DNA of 49,528 nt, taken from the NCBI GenBank assembly GCA_036784855.1, contig JAZDSV010000076.1, positions 1 through 49,528 on the forward strand, given 5' to 3'. Each line of letters opens with the position of its first letter. The first letter of the stretch is position 1. This stretch comes from Aphelidium insulamus (Eukaryota; Aphelidiomycota; Aphelidea; Aphelidiaceae). The translations under genes were made by a program, and so were the position numbers. The notes beneath the pieces were generated by a model, which worked only from the letters and a program-made list of their open reading frames with translations, did not search any database and was not told the origin of the DNA. Below are positions 1 through 8,262 of the stretch, one piece after another.

Positions 1-904
1 CCTCTGCAGCCCTCGCTGTATCGGGCAAAGCGCAGGGGCGCCTCCACGCGACCTTTCGCTGGCTGGTCCATACCTCGATCTGACGGCGGGCGAGGGCAAT
101 ATGCTGGCCATGTTTCGCATCGTTGGTGATCTGGATTTGTCGAAGCAAAGCTCTGGTTGGTATCGCGGCGTCTTGATGGGGTTCCGGCCCGGCGAAGCTG
201 GGCGCGATCTGTTTGGCGTTATGGGAATGGGCGCAGGCCGCTTAATTCCTTTTAAGGATAAGCCTGGTTTCACCAACGTGCGTCGTGAGTGCGGGTACTA
301 TTTCGACCTTAAGACGGGCGAAGTTATCGATGAATGGATCAACCCTTACACCGATGAGACAGTTGGAGGGCGCATATCGCTAATCCGCAAATCAACGCGC
401 CGATAGAACCCGTTCTGCGGGGCGCTAAATTGTACGACGATCCGGTCGAGGCGGAAAAGTCAGCGACGCCTTACTTACTTGATTGGCAAGTGGCGGGCGA
501 CATGCTGTTCGCTGAGCGTCATTCTCACCTGTATGCGAACAATCCGTTGATCCGAAAGTATGGGTGCGCGAAAGCGCTGGGCCCATGATCCAGATCACAG
601 ATAGTCAAAGCAGTGTGACGTCGCTCGCGGATATGCAAAAACCCGAAGCTTACGTCAATTCCAGAGTCTGGCAAGTGGGTGCATGTGCGTCCGTGGCAAC
701 CCTTCATGCTGATGGGCAATTCACCAGGTTGTTTGTATTAACTGCTTTGCGGGCAGCGCCTCAAGATTGAGGATCTGCCCAGGATATTCTCGCTGTGTTT
801 CGTAAGCGGAATCCAGATTTCCTGACTGGCAGATTGAGCCAAGCGTGCCGGTGCGTTTTATGCGCGATCGCAAGCCTGCGCTGCCGCGCGCACCGAGAAG
901 GTAG
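1..904 (+). pseudogene. Decayed DUF1838-family gene, subfamily I (left copy)
   Basis: This stretch aligns base for base with the intact gene at 43866-44855, at roughly nine identical bases in ten over the first 300, but it no longer reads through. The longest open piece covers 101-406. Differences that break the frame include a scrambled or shortened patch near 365-375, a one-base loss near 547 (the copy of codons LDP), an extra A near 640 and a deletion near 828-840. The match begins inside the Tat signal region, so the true 5' end lies outside the window. The position equivalent to the stop is the TAG at 902-904. It is a relic of a secreted protein of unknown function, probably untranslated. 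Confidence 0.85.
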
Positions 905-1789
905 GCGAATGAGTGATTTGAATAGACGGCACGTTCTGCTGCTTCGGTCGGCGTGTCGTTCGCGGTATGTAATCAGCGATGGGCAGCGGCGCCTACCAAG
1001 ATCGATTTCTCGGATCCTCAGCAAAAGAACTCGATAACGCACGTGCGTATGTGCGTGCGCGCGGCGATGGTAAAAAGACCTTCATGAGATACTCAGAACC
1101 TTCTTTGCAAAAATTCGAAGGAGAGGTTGCTGGCGGATCATGGGCATTGAGGGGTTTAGTTGGAATAAGTGCGAACGCTGTGCGGATGGTACCTACGCTT
1201 ATTCTATGCAGGAAGCGGGTTACACGGATCTCAGTGCCTGGACAGATTCTTGAAGATTGGGTCAATCCGCTGAACATTGAAGGTCAGCCAAAGCATTATC
1301 GATCGGTCGGAACGAGTGTTTTTACGGCGTCAACCGTTACGCGGCCTTGACTTGCCCCGCCTGGGCTTGAGTTCAATGGTACTCTCACTCCGCCAACGGT
1401 TGGTGGAAATTGAACTCGGTGTGGTGTAGCGAGGATCTTTTCGTACGTTCTCCGAACGCGAAGAGAATATGCTGACAAGGAATGGAGCCGGCCTTTCCGG
1501 TGTCGACGTCGTTGGCGACGCATTGCGCGCGACTCTCTGATCTTGCTGATCCTCGTCTCGCTTTCGTTCCTACGACAATGGAATACACCACGATTAATAG
1601 TTGGCGTCCCTGGATGAAAATGGGTCAAACCCTGGGATTATCAGTTGGCGTTTGCACGGCAAAAATTGGAGGCCGCTGACGAAATTGACGATCAAATCAT
1701 GAGATTGATCGCTGTTGAGTATCGAGCTACTCGAGGATACATAAACGCAGAGTCAAGTCGCGGTGCTCTCTTGTTTGATCGACGTGTGC
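5..1789 (+). repeat. Left arm of a ~1.8-kb direct repeat
   Basis: The block matches 43940-45765 in the same orientation, including the gene junction GAATGAGTGATTTG and about 45 bp after the second gene's stop (common tail CGACGTGTGC). Similarity stops there: on the left a third DUF1838 relic follows, on the right a phosphatase gene. The left arm carries many small indels and the right arm is intact, so the left copy is the one decaying. No transposase or terminal repeat accompanies it. Confidence 0.85.
909..1744 (+). pseudogene. Decayed DUF1838-family gene, subfamily III (left copy)
   Basis: Starts with the same ATGAGTGATTTG as the intact gene at 44860-45705 and can be followed to the equivalent stop TAA at 1742-1744, but the frame is lost several times. 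The first break is within about 15 codons of the start, in the Tat signal region around 937-975. More breaks lie near 1040, 1130, 1230, 1345 and 1400-1420. Fragments such as 1482-1679 still read as family protein (PTTMEYTTINSWRPWMKMGQ). The gene is a non-functional duplicate. With the relics on either side it shows that an entire DUF1838 block, not a single gene, has been abandoned here. Confidence 0.85.
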
Positions 1790-1811
1790 AATGCTTATCC
1801 GGAGGACAATA

Positions 1812-2766
1812 ATGTTCGATGCATCAAATCGTAGATCACTCTTAAAGACGATCTCTGCTGGTTCAGTTGCGAGCGTATTGGAGCAGCGGCGACGCACTGG
1901 CTGAAATGGGCAAAAGCGTGACCAGCGCCACGCCCGGCGACATGGATGATACTCAAGTCGAGACATCATTTTTGACCTTTGATGATCCCGTCGAAGAATT
2001 TGAAGCGCACTTTCGGTTTGAGCGGGATCTCGTTGCGCACGAGGGGACTAAGCTCAGCGGGTACCATTGGAGGGTGTATGTTGTCCCAGAAGGTCAACGT
2101 CCCCAGCCTATCCTCCGTTACGAGGGCATGGAATTTAGCTACTTCAGGAAAGTCGCTAAGAATACGTACCGTATCCACGCGCACAATCTTTCGTATCCGA
2201 GAGATTTGAAGACGAACAAATTCACCGACAGCGTGGCCAATCCTTTGACCGGAGAAACGGTAAAAGTTGATCCTACCGTTATTCTCAACGACCCAGGCAC
2301 CGTGCAATCACCCAGAGGATTTCGGAATTTGAATGGTGATGGGACATATGCCGTCCCGTATCGGCAATTTCGGAGAGAAGATCATCTCGTCAAGCTGGAC
2401 AGCGTGCGTACAGCCCCTCCCAATTGGCCTGCGGTATTCATGGAAACGTCCACGATATGGGTGGACCACGCGTCATTCATGGACAAGTCTATAACGGCTC
2501 TGCCGACGCGATCTTCGGCGGTATATGTCTTTCCCTTCCCAGACTGGCTGAAAATGAATGGCCAAAAAGGGCATATGCTTGGCTTTATTGATGCGAGAAG
2601 AATCAGTGGTCCATCGAAATTGCCACGTGAATTTCTGACACGTACGCAGCGGAATATCCGGAACTTCTATCGCCACGCTGGGACCAGTTTGATCGACCAT
2701 CGCCCTTTGCTTACTGCTTTGCAGCCCTTGACGTCTGCAGAACAATACGGACTGGTTACGGTTTAG
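1812..2766 (+). pseudogene. DUF1838-family gene, subfamily II, frameshifted at both ends
   Basis: A strong ribosome binding site (GGAGGACAAT) precedes ATG 1812, which begins a Tat-like signal (NRRSLLKTISAGSVAS), but this frame stops after 30 codons at a TGA near 1902. The body continues one base out of phase, open from TTG 1867 to the stop at 2766. The body is clearly homologous to 38393-39268, for example RIHAHN, YPRDLKTNKFTDSV, LNDPGTV, GFRNLNGDGT, TAPPNWPA and the WLKM..GH region. Near 2650 the frame slips again: the family ending (PELLSPRWDQFDRP) is found in another frame. The core could still be expressed from 1867 without its export signal, but a decaying gene is more likely. It is the least decayed of the three left relics. 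Confidence 0.75.
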
Positions 2767-3647
2767 GGCAACGGAGCGACAGGCTCATTGCGGTTTATAG
2801 TCAGGCAGCGTTTGCTGCCGCTGGTATGCCTAGCGCCTCAGAGAAAATCAGCCCCAAGCCAGTGCCCCATTCTCGGGATGCGCACATAAAAATAGTTATG
2901 GATAGAGGCGTGAGATCAAATGCTCTGCAATGCAGGTTCGCGGCATGACCTGCTTTTCTCTGACTGGCACTTGATTCTTGGCGTTTACTTTGCCTTCACT
3001 TGCAAAGATTCTAAGCCGGTCATGGCGACGAACAAAATTGCACTGCCTATATTTCAGATCATCAGGAGAATGGGTCGATGGCAGTTTACGTTAAATATCG
3101 CGCAGCCCTTCGGCCTCGACATCGAAGCCGATTGAGAGGCCCAGGTTGTGGAAGTCGTAGGGAATGCCGCACATGGCATGCGCCATTATGACTCAGTCTG
3201 AGAATTTCGCATTCGGCGGCGCAGCGGCGACATGCTCGAACTTTTGTAGTACGCGCCGCCAAACGCCATTTTTCTTGAAGCGATCTTTACCCTTGCTTTG
3301 GTCCATTTACGCCCTCCTTAACTGCGGTGCGGAGTTGCATGTGTAGGAAGCCTCTTTGGAAGGGAGGAGTCGTACGCAAATCCACACCGCAGCGTTTCGT
3401 AATGTTCCTGCAGAAGGCGCTCAGTGTGTCGGCCTTGCTGTCAGGAAAATAGAAGGGCTGATGAAAACATTTAGAATAATGTAATGGCCGGATATAAATC
3501 CTACTGATTTAGTATAGTATTGAGATGAAACTTCTCTTTCTGCCGCACGCGCTCAGCACATCTCTTCGCTTGCTTATCTTTATTGCACCGTTGACCCGTA
3601 GGTCTGGATCTTCCGGTAAACACAAAAATAAGTTGTGTTCCGTGAGC
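2767..3647. other. Gene-poor stretch before the first sigma-54 promoter region
   Basis: No convincing intact gene. It contains a small hairpin without a T tract just after the DUF1838 relic (GGCAGC 2804-2809 and GCTGCC 2814-2819, loop GTTT), the interrupted small minus-strand gene at 3091-3306, and otherwise low-coding sequence. A plus-strand open frame of 50 codons from ATG 3525 has no good ribosome binding site and is not called. The stretch looks like the remains of genes lost between the decayed DUF1838 block and the TonB-receptor operon. Confidence 0.5.
3091..3306 (-). pseudogene. Small gene (71 codons) with one internal stop
   Basis: On the minus strand an excellent ribosome binding site (AAGGAGG) precedes ATG 3304-3306. 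The frame reads 37 residues (MDQSKGKDRFKKNGVWRRVL at the start), meets TGA at 3193-3195, and continues in the same frame for 33 more residues (containing CGIPYDFHNLGLSIGFDVEA) to TAA at 3091-3093. Both halves look protein-like: a basic start and an acidic, globular end. I infer one gene of about 71 residues broken by a single substitution. Alternatives are a real 37-residue peptide followed by a second start at ATG 3186, or chance. I do not recognise the family. Confidence 0.4.
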
Positions 3648-3674
3648 AGCAACGGGCTGTTGCTCCAGCAACAG
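3648..3674 (+). promoter_or_regulatory. Likely upstream activating sequence for the sigma-54 activator
   Basis: CTGTTGCT-CC-AGCAACAG (3657-3674) is a perfect 18-bp inverted repeat. A third half-site AGCAAC at 3648-3653 makes a second overlapping palindrome with GTTGCT at 3659-3664. It lies about 75-100 bp before the -24 element at 3747, the usual place for enhancer-binding-protein sites. A related half-site, GTTGCT, recurs before the second sigma-54 promoter. Binding by the product of 16433-17554 is an inference. Confidence 0.65.
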
Positions 3675-3746
3675 TAGCGTGTTGGCTCAGAGCCTCGCGC
3701 GCATTTGCATGCGTATGTAAGTGGCTCAAATGCTGCTTTTCACAAG

Positions 3747-3764
3747 TTGGCACGGCGTTTGCTT
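3747..3764 (+). promoter_or_regulatory. Sigma-54 (-24/-12) promoter of the TonB/DUF1592 operon
   Basis: TTGGCACGGCGTTTGCTT matches the sigma-54 consensus YTGGCACG-N4-TTGCW at essentially every conserved base, with GG (3749-3750) and GC (3761-3762) twelve bases apart. Transcription should begin near 3773. A 12-mer GAGCGCGCTGCG at 3773-3784 occurs at exactly the same offset after the second promoter at 13083. The operon's receptor gene starts at 3920, leaving a leader of about 145 nt. Confidence 0.9.
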
Positions 3765-3919
3765 AGTTAACTGAGCGCGCTGCGGCTTTCGATGCTGACG
3801 CATTGAAGGTTGCACGCCGCGCACGGCGTTATGCGCTGTTGCTCGCTATCAATTTACTTAATGAGGGCCTGAAGCAGAGGGGAGCTGCCGCGGGATCGCT
3901 ACTGCCAAAGGGGCACAAA

Positions 3920-6556
3920 ATGAAAAAGTCTAACTTCTATCGGTTTCTTCTCGGTGGCGTTGCCGCCATCGCCATCTTCCCCGCCGCCGCAACTTTGGCC
4001 GCAAACGTAGCGAGTGAACCAGCAGAGAATGCTGCAGCGGTTGAGCCTGTCTCTGCAGACGCGCAGCAAGCCGCTGACGATGCCGGCTTTGGCCCGCTTG
4101 AGACTGTGTTGGTAACGGCGCGCCGTCAGACTGAAAAGCTTCAAGACGTTCCGATCTCGGTGCAGGCGATCAGCGGTGAGACGCTGGAGTACAAAGGCAC
4201 CATCGATCTGCAGAACGTCATCTATCAGACGCCCGGTTTGAATTCGACCGGCGGCAATCCGCGTAACTTCTCAGTCACGATCCGCGGCATCGGTTATGCC
4301 CCCACCGCCGCTGACGGCCTCGATAACGCCATCGGCGTTTATTTCGATGGCGTCTACCAAGCGCGCCCGGGCCAGGTGCTGCAGGATCTGGTCGACATCA
4401 ATAGCTTCGAAGTCTTGCGTGGCCCGCAAGGCACGTTGTTCGGCCGCAATGCTGCCGCTGGCGCGTTGAACGTCACCAGCAACAAGCCCAGCTTCGAGCC
4501 CAGTCACACGGTTGAGTTTTCGGCTGGCCGCTATAGCTTCTTCCAAGGCAAAGTCATCTCGACCGGTCCGATTACCGACAAAGTTGCTTATCGCACCGTG
4601 CTCTTCGGCACCAAGGCTGAAGGTTGGCTGGAGTCACCGTTCAAGCGCACCTTTGCTGAAGCCGCAGAGCGTCAAAACATCGGCGCGCCGACGGCCACCA
4701 AAGAGCAAAGAACAACATCCGGCACGGGTCGTTACGGCGCCCGTCAGCAATTCCTGATCAATGCTAGCGATGATTTAAGCTTTAATATCGCCGCTGACTT
4801 CAACCGCGAGAACGACAGTTCGTCGGGCTTCAGCTCGGGCGGCGGCATCCAAGAACTTTTCGGCCCCGGTAATTGGGGCATCAATACAACAGCAGCACAA
4901 CAAGCCAACGTCACGCGCGCACGTAACGCACTGTCGAACCTGACGAACTTTGGTGGCGTGCAAAACTGGAATCCGGCTGTTGATCCTCAAGTCAACATTT
5001 CCAACAACCGCAACCGCACCAGCACCACGAACGCCGGTGTATCGTTGACGGCGGACTGGGATCTCGATTGGGCGAAACTGACGTCAATCACCGCTTGGCG
5101 CATGTGGTATTTCAACCCGCCGCAGGATAGCGACGGCTCGCCGCTCGACATCTTCCAGAACATGGCGATCAGCCGCAGCGATCAGTACAGCCAAGAAGTG
5201 CGTTTGGCCTCCAACAATGATGGCGCTACAGTCGACTGGCAGACTGGCGCGTTCCTTTACTATCAACAAATGGATGATCACTATCTCATCCACCAGTACG
5301 GCGCAGACACAATCGCCTGGTATAACGCCTATCAAGGCAGCAACATTATTCCGATTTCGTTCCGGCCTCAGTTGACCGGCGCGCAAATTATTGAAGACAC
5401 CCACATCCTGAATCAGAACCAGGCCGTCTATGGTCAGTTCACGTGGCATATCAACGATAAGCTCGATTTTACCGGTGGTGCCCGTTACACGCACGATAGC
5501 AAAAGCGGCAGCAGCATCGTCGATCACAGCAAGCTCCCGCAAACCGCTCCGGCGGGCGTAACACCCACGCAGCTCAATGCCTTCTACCGTGCGATTGACG
5601 CGATCTTCGTCAACCCCGGCGTCAGCTACACGACACCAGGCTACTTCACGACAGGCACGGCATCCGTTCCTGCGGCACGTGGTTATCCAATCGGGGCTTC
5701 AACATCTGCGGAAGATATCTCTGGCTCAGCCAGTCTGTCCTACAAGTTCACGCCGAACCTGACGGGTTACCTCGCGTTCGCCAAAGGCTTCCAAGCGGGC
5801 GGGTTGGATTTGAACAACGGCTCGGCTGATGCGGCGCAGGTGGCCGTGAAGCCAACGGATACCTACAACTACGAAGCTGGCGTCAAAGCTGCATTGTTCG
5901 ATCAACGTTTGATCGTCAACTTGGCCGTGTATGAAGAGACACTGAAAGGCTTCCAGACATCGATCTCTTATCTTTTGCCGAACGGCACAACATACCGTGG
6001 TGCAACCAACGCCGGAGATATCCGCGCGCGTGGTGTCGAGTGGGATGCGACCGCTGCACTGGGTGATGAAGTTCGTTTGACCTTCGCTGGTAACTATAAC
6101 GACTCTATCTACAAATCAGCGCCCTCGCTGCCTGCTCCGGCAGAGTTGAGCTACAATGGCATCGCGACTGTTAATGCGACGGGCCAGACGGCACCGTTCT
6201 CACCGAAGTGGAGCTTGTCCGCGACGCCGTCATGGAATGTTGCAATCGGGGACAGCGAGGAGTTTTACAGCTACGCGCAGTACTCCTACACGAGCAGCTA
6301 TAGCACCAGCGTAACGCAGTCGATCTACACTCAGGTGCCGGGGCAATCGAACCTCAATCTACGTGCGGGCGTGCGCCTCGAGGACGGAAAATATGACGTG
6401 TCCTTGTATGCGAATAACGCTCTCGACAAGAAGAACATCGCATCTCAAGGCCTGTTGAGCGCTCCGGCCGGTACGGGAGCCACGATCTATCTCGGTCGCA
6501 CGGTCTCCTACAACCCGCCGGCGCAATACGGCGTAACCTTGCGGGCGAAGTTCTAA
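3920..6556 (+). CDS. TonB-dependent outer-membrane receptor
   Basis: An 878-residue receptor that should import a substrate across the outer membrane using TonB energy. The chosen start is ATG 3920 because it gives a clean signal peptide (KKSNFYRFLLGG to AAATLAA); the open frame extends 39 codons upstream from a TTG without one. A TonB-box-like stretch (ETVLVTARR, about residues 61-69) is followed by the plug domain (LQDVPISVQAI, TIRGIGY, VEVLRGPQGTLFGRN-like core near 165-185). A long 22-strand-type barrel ends in the expected C-terminal Phe (RAKF). It heads the operon and its stop overlaps the next start by one base (TAATG). It is transcribed from the sigma-54 promoter at 3747. The substrate is unknown; the partners (DUF1592, DUF1552, lipoprotein) give no established precedent. 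Confidence 0.93.
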   Translation: MKKSNFYRFLLGGVAAIAIFPAAATLAANVASEPAENAAAVEPVSADAQQAADDAGFGPLETVLVTARRQTEKLQDVPISVQAISGETLEYKGTIDLQNVIYQTPGLNSTGGNPRNFSVTIRGIGYAPTAADGLDNAIGVYFDGVYQARPGQVLQDLVDINSFEVLRGPQGTLFGRNAAAGALNVTSNKPSFEPSHTVEFSAGRYSFFQGKVISTGPITDKVAYRTVLFGTKAEGWLESPFKRTFAEAAERQNIGAPTATKEQRTTSGTGRYGARQQFLINASDDLSFNIAADFNRENDSSSGFSSGGGIQELFGPGNWGINTTAAQQANVTRARNALSNLTNFGGVQNWNPAVDPQVNISNNRNRTSTTNAGVSLTADWDLDWAKLTSITAWRMWYFNPPQDSDGSPLDIFQNMAISRSDQYSQEVRLASNNDGATVDWQTGAFLYYQQMDDHYLIHQYGADTIAWYNAYQGSNIIPISFRPQLTGAQIIEDTHILNQNQAVYGQFTWHINDKLDFTGGARYTHDSKSGSSIVDHSKLPQTAPAGVTPTQLNAFYRAIDAIFVNPGVSYTTPGYFTTGTASVPAARGYPIGASTSAEDISGSASLSYKFTPNLTGYLAFAKGFQAGGLDLNNGSADAAQVAVKPTDTYNYEAGVKAALFDQRLIVNLAVYEETLKGFQTSISYLLPNGTTYRGATNAGDIRARGVEWDATAALGDEVRLTFAGNYNDSIYKSAPSLPAPAELSYNGIATVNATGQTAPFSPKWSLSATPSWNVAIGDSEEFYSYAQYSYTSSYSTSVTQSIYTQVPGQSNLNLRAGVRLEDGKYDVSLYANNALDKKNIASQGLLSAPAGTGATIYLGRTVSYNPPAQYGVTLRAKF

Positions 6557-8250
6557 TGTCCCGAAGGGGTGTTCTCAGAGGTGTTCCACGGCGTGCGATT
6601 GCAGTCCTTGCAATCGCCGTCGTGGCTATTTTCGCTATCGTCGGCGTGCGGTTTGCTTATCAGTCTCTTGATGAGCAAACGGATGGCTCGCCGCGCCGTC
6701 TGCGTTTGCTGACTGCAGATCAATTACGCAACACGCTCACTTATGTCTTCGGTCCCGACATTAGCGTGCCGAAGGCCTTTGCGCCGGTCACGCGCAACGA
6801 TGGCCTTCTCGGTGTGGGTACATCCTTCGCCGGCCTGACAACCAGCCAGCTTGAACTTTACCAAAAGACGGCCGCGCAGGTGGCAAATCAGGTGGTCAAT
6901 GAACGTAACCGCCATTTTCTTGTGCCTTGCGTGCCTCAGGACGTAAAAGCGGCCGATGACGCGTGCGCCCGCGCGTTCCTGTCTTCCGTTGGGCGGCTGA
7001 TCTACCGCCGTCCGCTTGAACAAGCGCGATTGGATGAGTTCGCCGCTGAAGCTGCAGACGCTGCAACCAAACTGAAAGATTTTTATGCCGGTCTCGGTGT
7101 GGCGCTTGAAGGCGTTCTTCTGAGCCCGCGCGTGCTGTTGGTGTCCGAGCAAGCCGAGCCCGGTCCGAGGCACAAGGGCCGCGAGCGCCTCGACGGCTAC
7201 TCGTTGGCTTCACGGTTGTCGCTGTTTTTGTGGAACGCTGCACCCGATGATCTTTTGCTGAAAGCTGCGGAGGCGGGGGAACTTCATACTGAACGTGGCC
7301 TCGCGAAACAGGTCGACCGTATGCTCGCCAGCCCGCGCCTCGACGCGGGCATGCGCGCCTTTTTTGACGACATGTTCCATCTCGACGATTTCAACAATCT
7401 CGCCAAGGACGGCAAAATTTATCCGGCCTTCACCGGCACGGCTGTTCAAGATGCGCGTGAGCAAACACTACGCACGGCGCTTAATCACCTTTTGGCAGAG
7501 AACAACGACTACCGCGATCTGTTCACGACGCGTGAGACTTTCATCTCGCCGTCGCTTGCCGCCATCTACAAAGTGCCGGCCAAACCAGGTTGGGTGTCTT
7601 ACGAATTCCCAGCAGACAGTCCGCGCGTTGGCCTCTTGGCGCAGATCGGCTTTCTGGCCGGGCATTCTCACCCGGGGCGCAGTTCGCCCACACTGCGCGG
7701 CAAAGCGCTGCGTGAGATACTGTTATGCCAACAAGTGCCGCGTCCGCCGCCCAATGTCGACTTCACGGTGCTTGAAAATCCCGATCCGAACATCAAAACG
7801 CAACGCGAACGTGTCGCGCAGCATTTGACAGATCCTGTCTGCGCCGGGTGCCACAAGATCACCGATCCGATTGGCCTGGCGCTCGAGGCTTTTGATGGCG
7901 CAGGCCAGTACCGTGAAACCGAGAACGGTGCGCCAATCGACACCAGCGGTTCGCTCGACGGCACGGACTTCAAGGATATCGCCGGCCTTGGTGCGGCGCT
8001 GCACGACAATGCGGCCCTGCCGTCATGCTTGGTGAAGCGGGTGCATGATTATGCCGTCGCCAGCCCCAGCGGAAACGCCGAGCGGTCGGTACTGGATACG
8101 CTGGAAAAACAGTTCGCGACGAACGGCTACAAGCTGCGCCCGCTGCTGAAGTCGGTGGTGACGAGCCGGAATTTTTCGCACGTGCGTGAATCGAATTCAC
8201 CGCCTGTGAAGTCGGCCGACGCATCGCCCTTACAGCGCGCAGCTCATTAG
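6556..8250 (+). CDS. DUF1592/DUF1588/DUF1585 planctomycete-type haem protein
   Basis: A 564-residue membrane-anchored periplasmic protein of the family first described in planctomycetes. After a basic start and one membrane segment (about residues 13-33) come the usual blocks in order. A DUF1587-like start (TADQLRNTLTYVFG) is followed by DUF1595 (RRPLEQARLDEF to LLSPRVLL), DUF1592 (DGYSLASRLSLFLWNAAPDD onward) and DUF1588 (RVGLLAQIGFLAGHSHPGRS onward). The DUF1588 block holds one CxxCH haem site (C429-A-G-C432-H433). DUF1585 closes the protein (LPSCLVKRVHDYAVA). The separate N-terminal PSCyt1 cytochrome seen in long planctomycete versions is absent. Such proteins normally sit beside a DUF1552 gene, as here (12-bp gap), and are presumed to be electron-transfer or oxidative partners. 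The reaction is unknown. Confidence 0.88.
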   Translation: MSRRGVLRGVPRRAIAVLAIAVVAIFAIVGVRFAYQSLDEQTDGSPRRLRLLTADQLRNTLTYVFGPDISVPKAFAPVTRNDGLLGVGTSFAGLTTSQLELYQKTAAQVANQVVNERNRHFLVPCVPQDVKAADDACARAFLSSVGRLIYRRPLEQARLDEFAAEAADAATKLKDFYAGLGVALEGVLLSPRVLLVSEQAEPGPRHKGRERLDGYSLASRLSLFLWNAAPDDLLLKAAEAGELHTERGLAKQVDRMLASPRLDAGMRAFFDDMFHLDDFNNLAKDGKIYPAFTGTAVQDAREQTLRTALNHLLAENNDYRDLFTTRETFISPSLAAIYKVPAKPGWVSYEFPADSPRVGLLAQIGFLAGHSHPGRSSPTLRGKALREILLCQQVPRPPPNVDFTVLENPDPNIKTQRERVAQHLTDPVCAGCHKITDPIGLALEAFDGAGQYRETENGAPIDTSGSLDGTDFKDIAGLGAALHDNAALPSCLVKRVHDYAVASPSGNAERSVLDTLEKQFATNGYKLRPLLKSVVTSRNFSHVRESNSPPVKSADASPLQRAAH

Positions 8251-8262
8251 AAGGAAACAGCC

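Noticed and set aside
2804-2819. GGCAGC-GTTT-GCTGCC as a terminator of the DUF1838 relic
   Set aside because: No T tract after the stem and the gene before it is decaying; mentioned only as a hairpin.
3525-3677. Plus-strand frame of 50 codons starting MKLLFLPHAL
   Set aside because: No convincing ribosome binding site, and it runs into the probable activator palindrome; low-complexity end. Better explained as promoter-region DNA.
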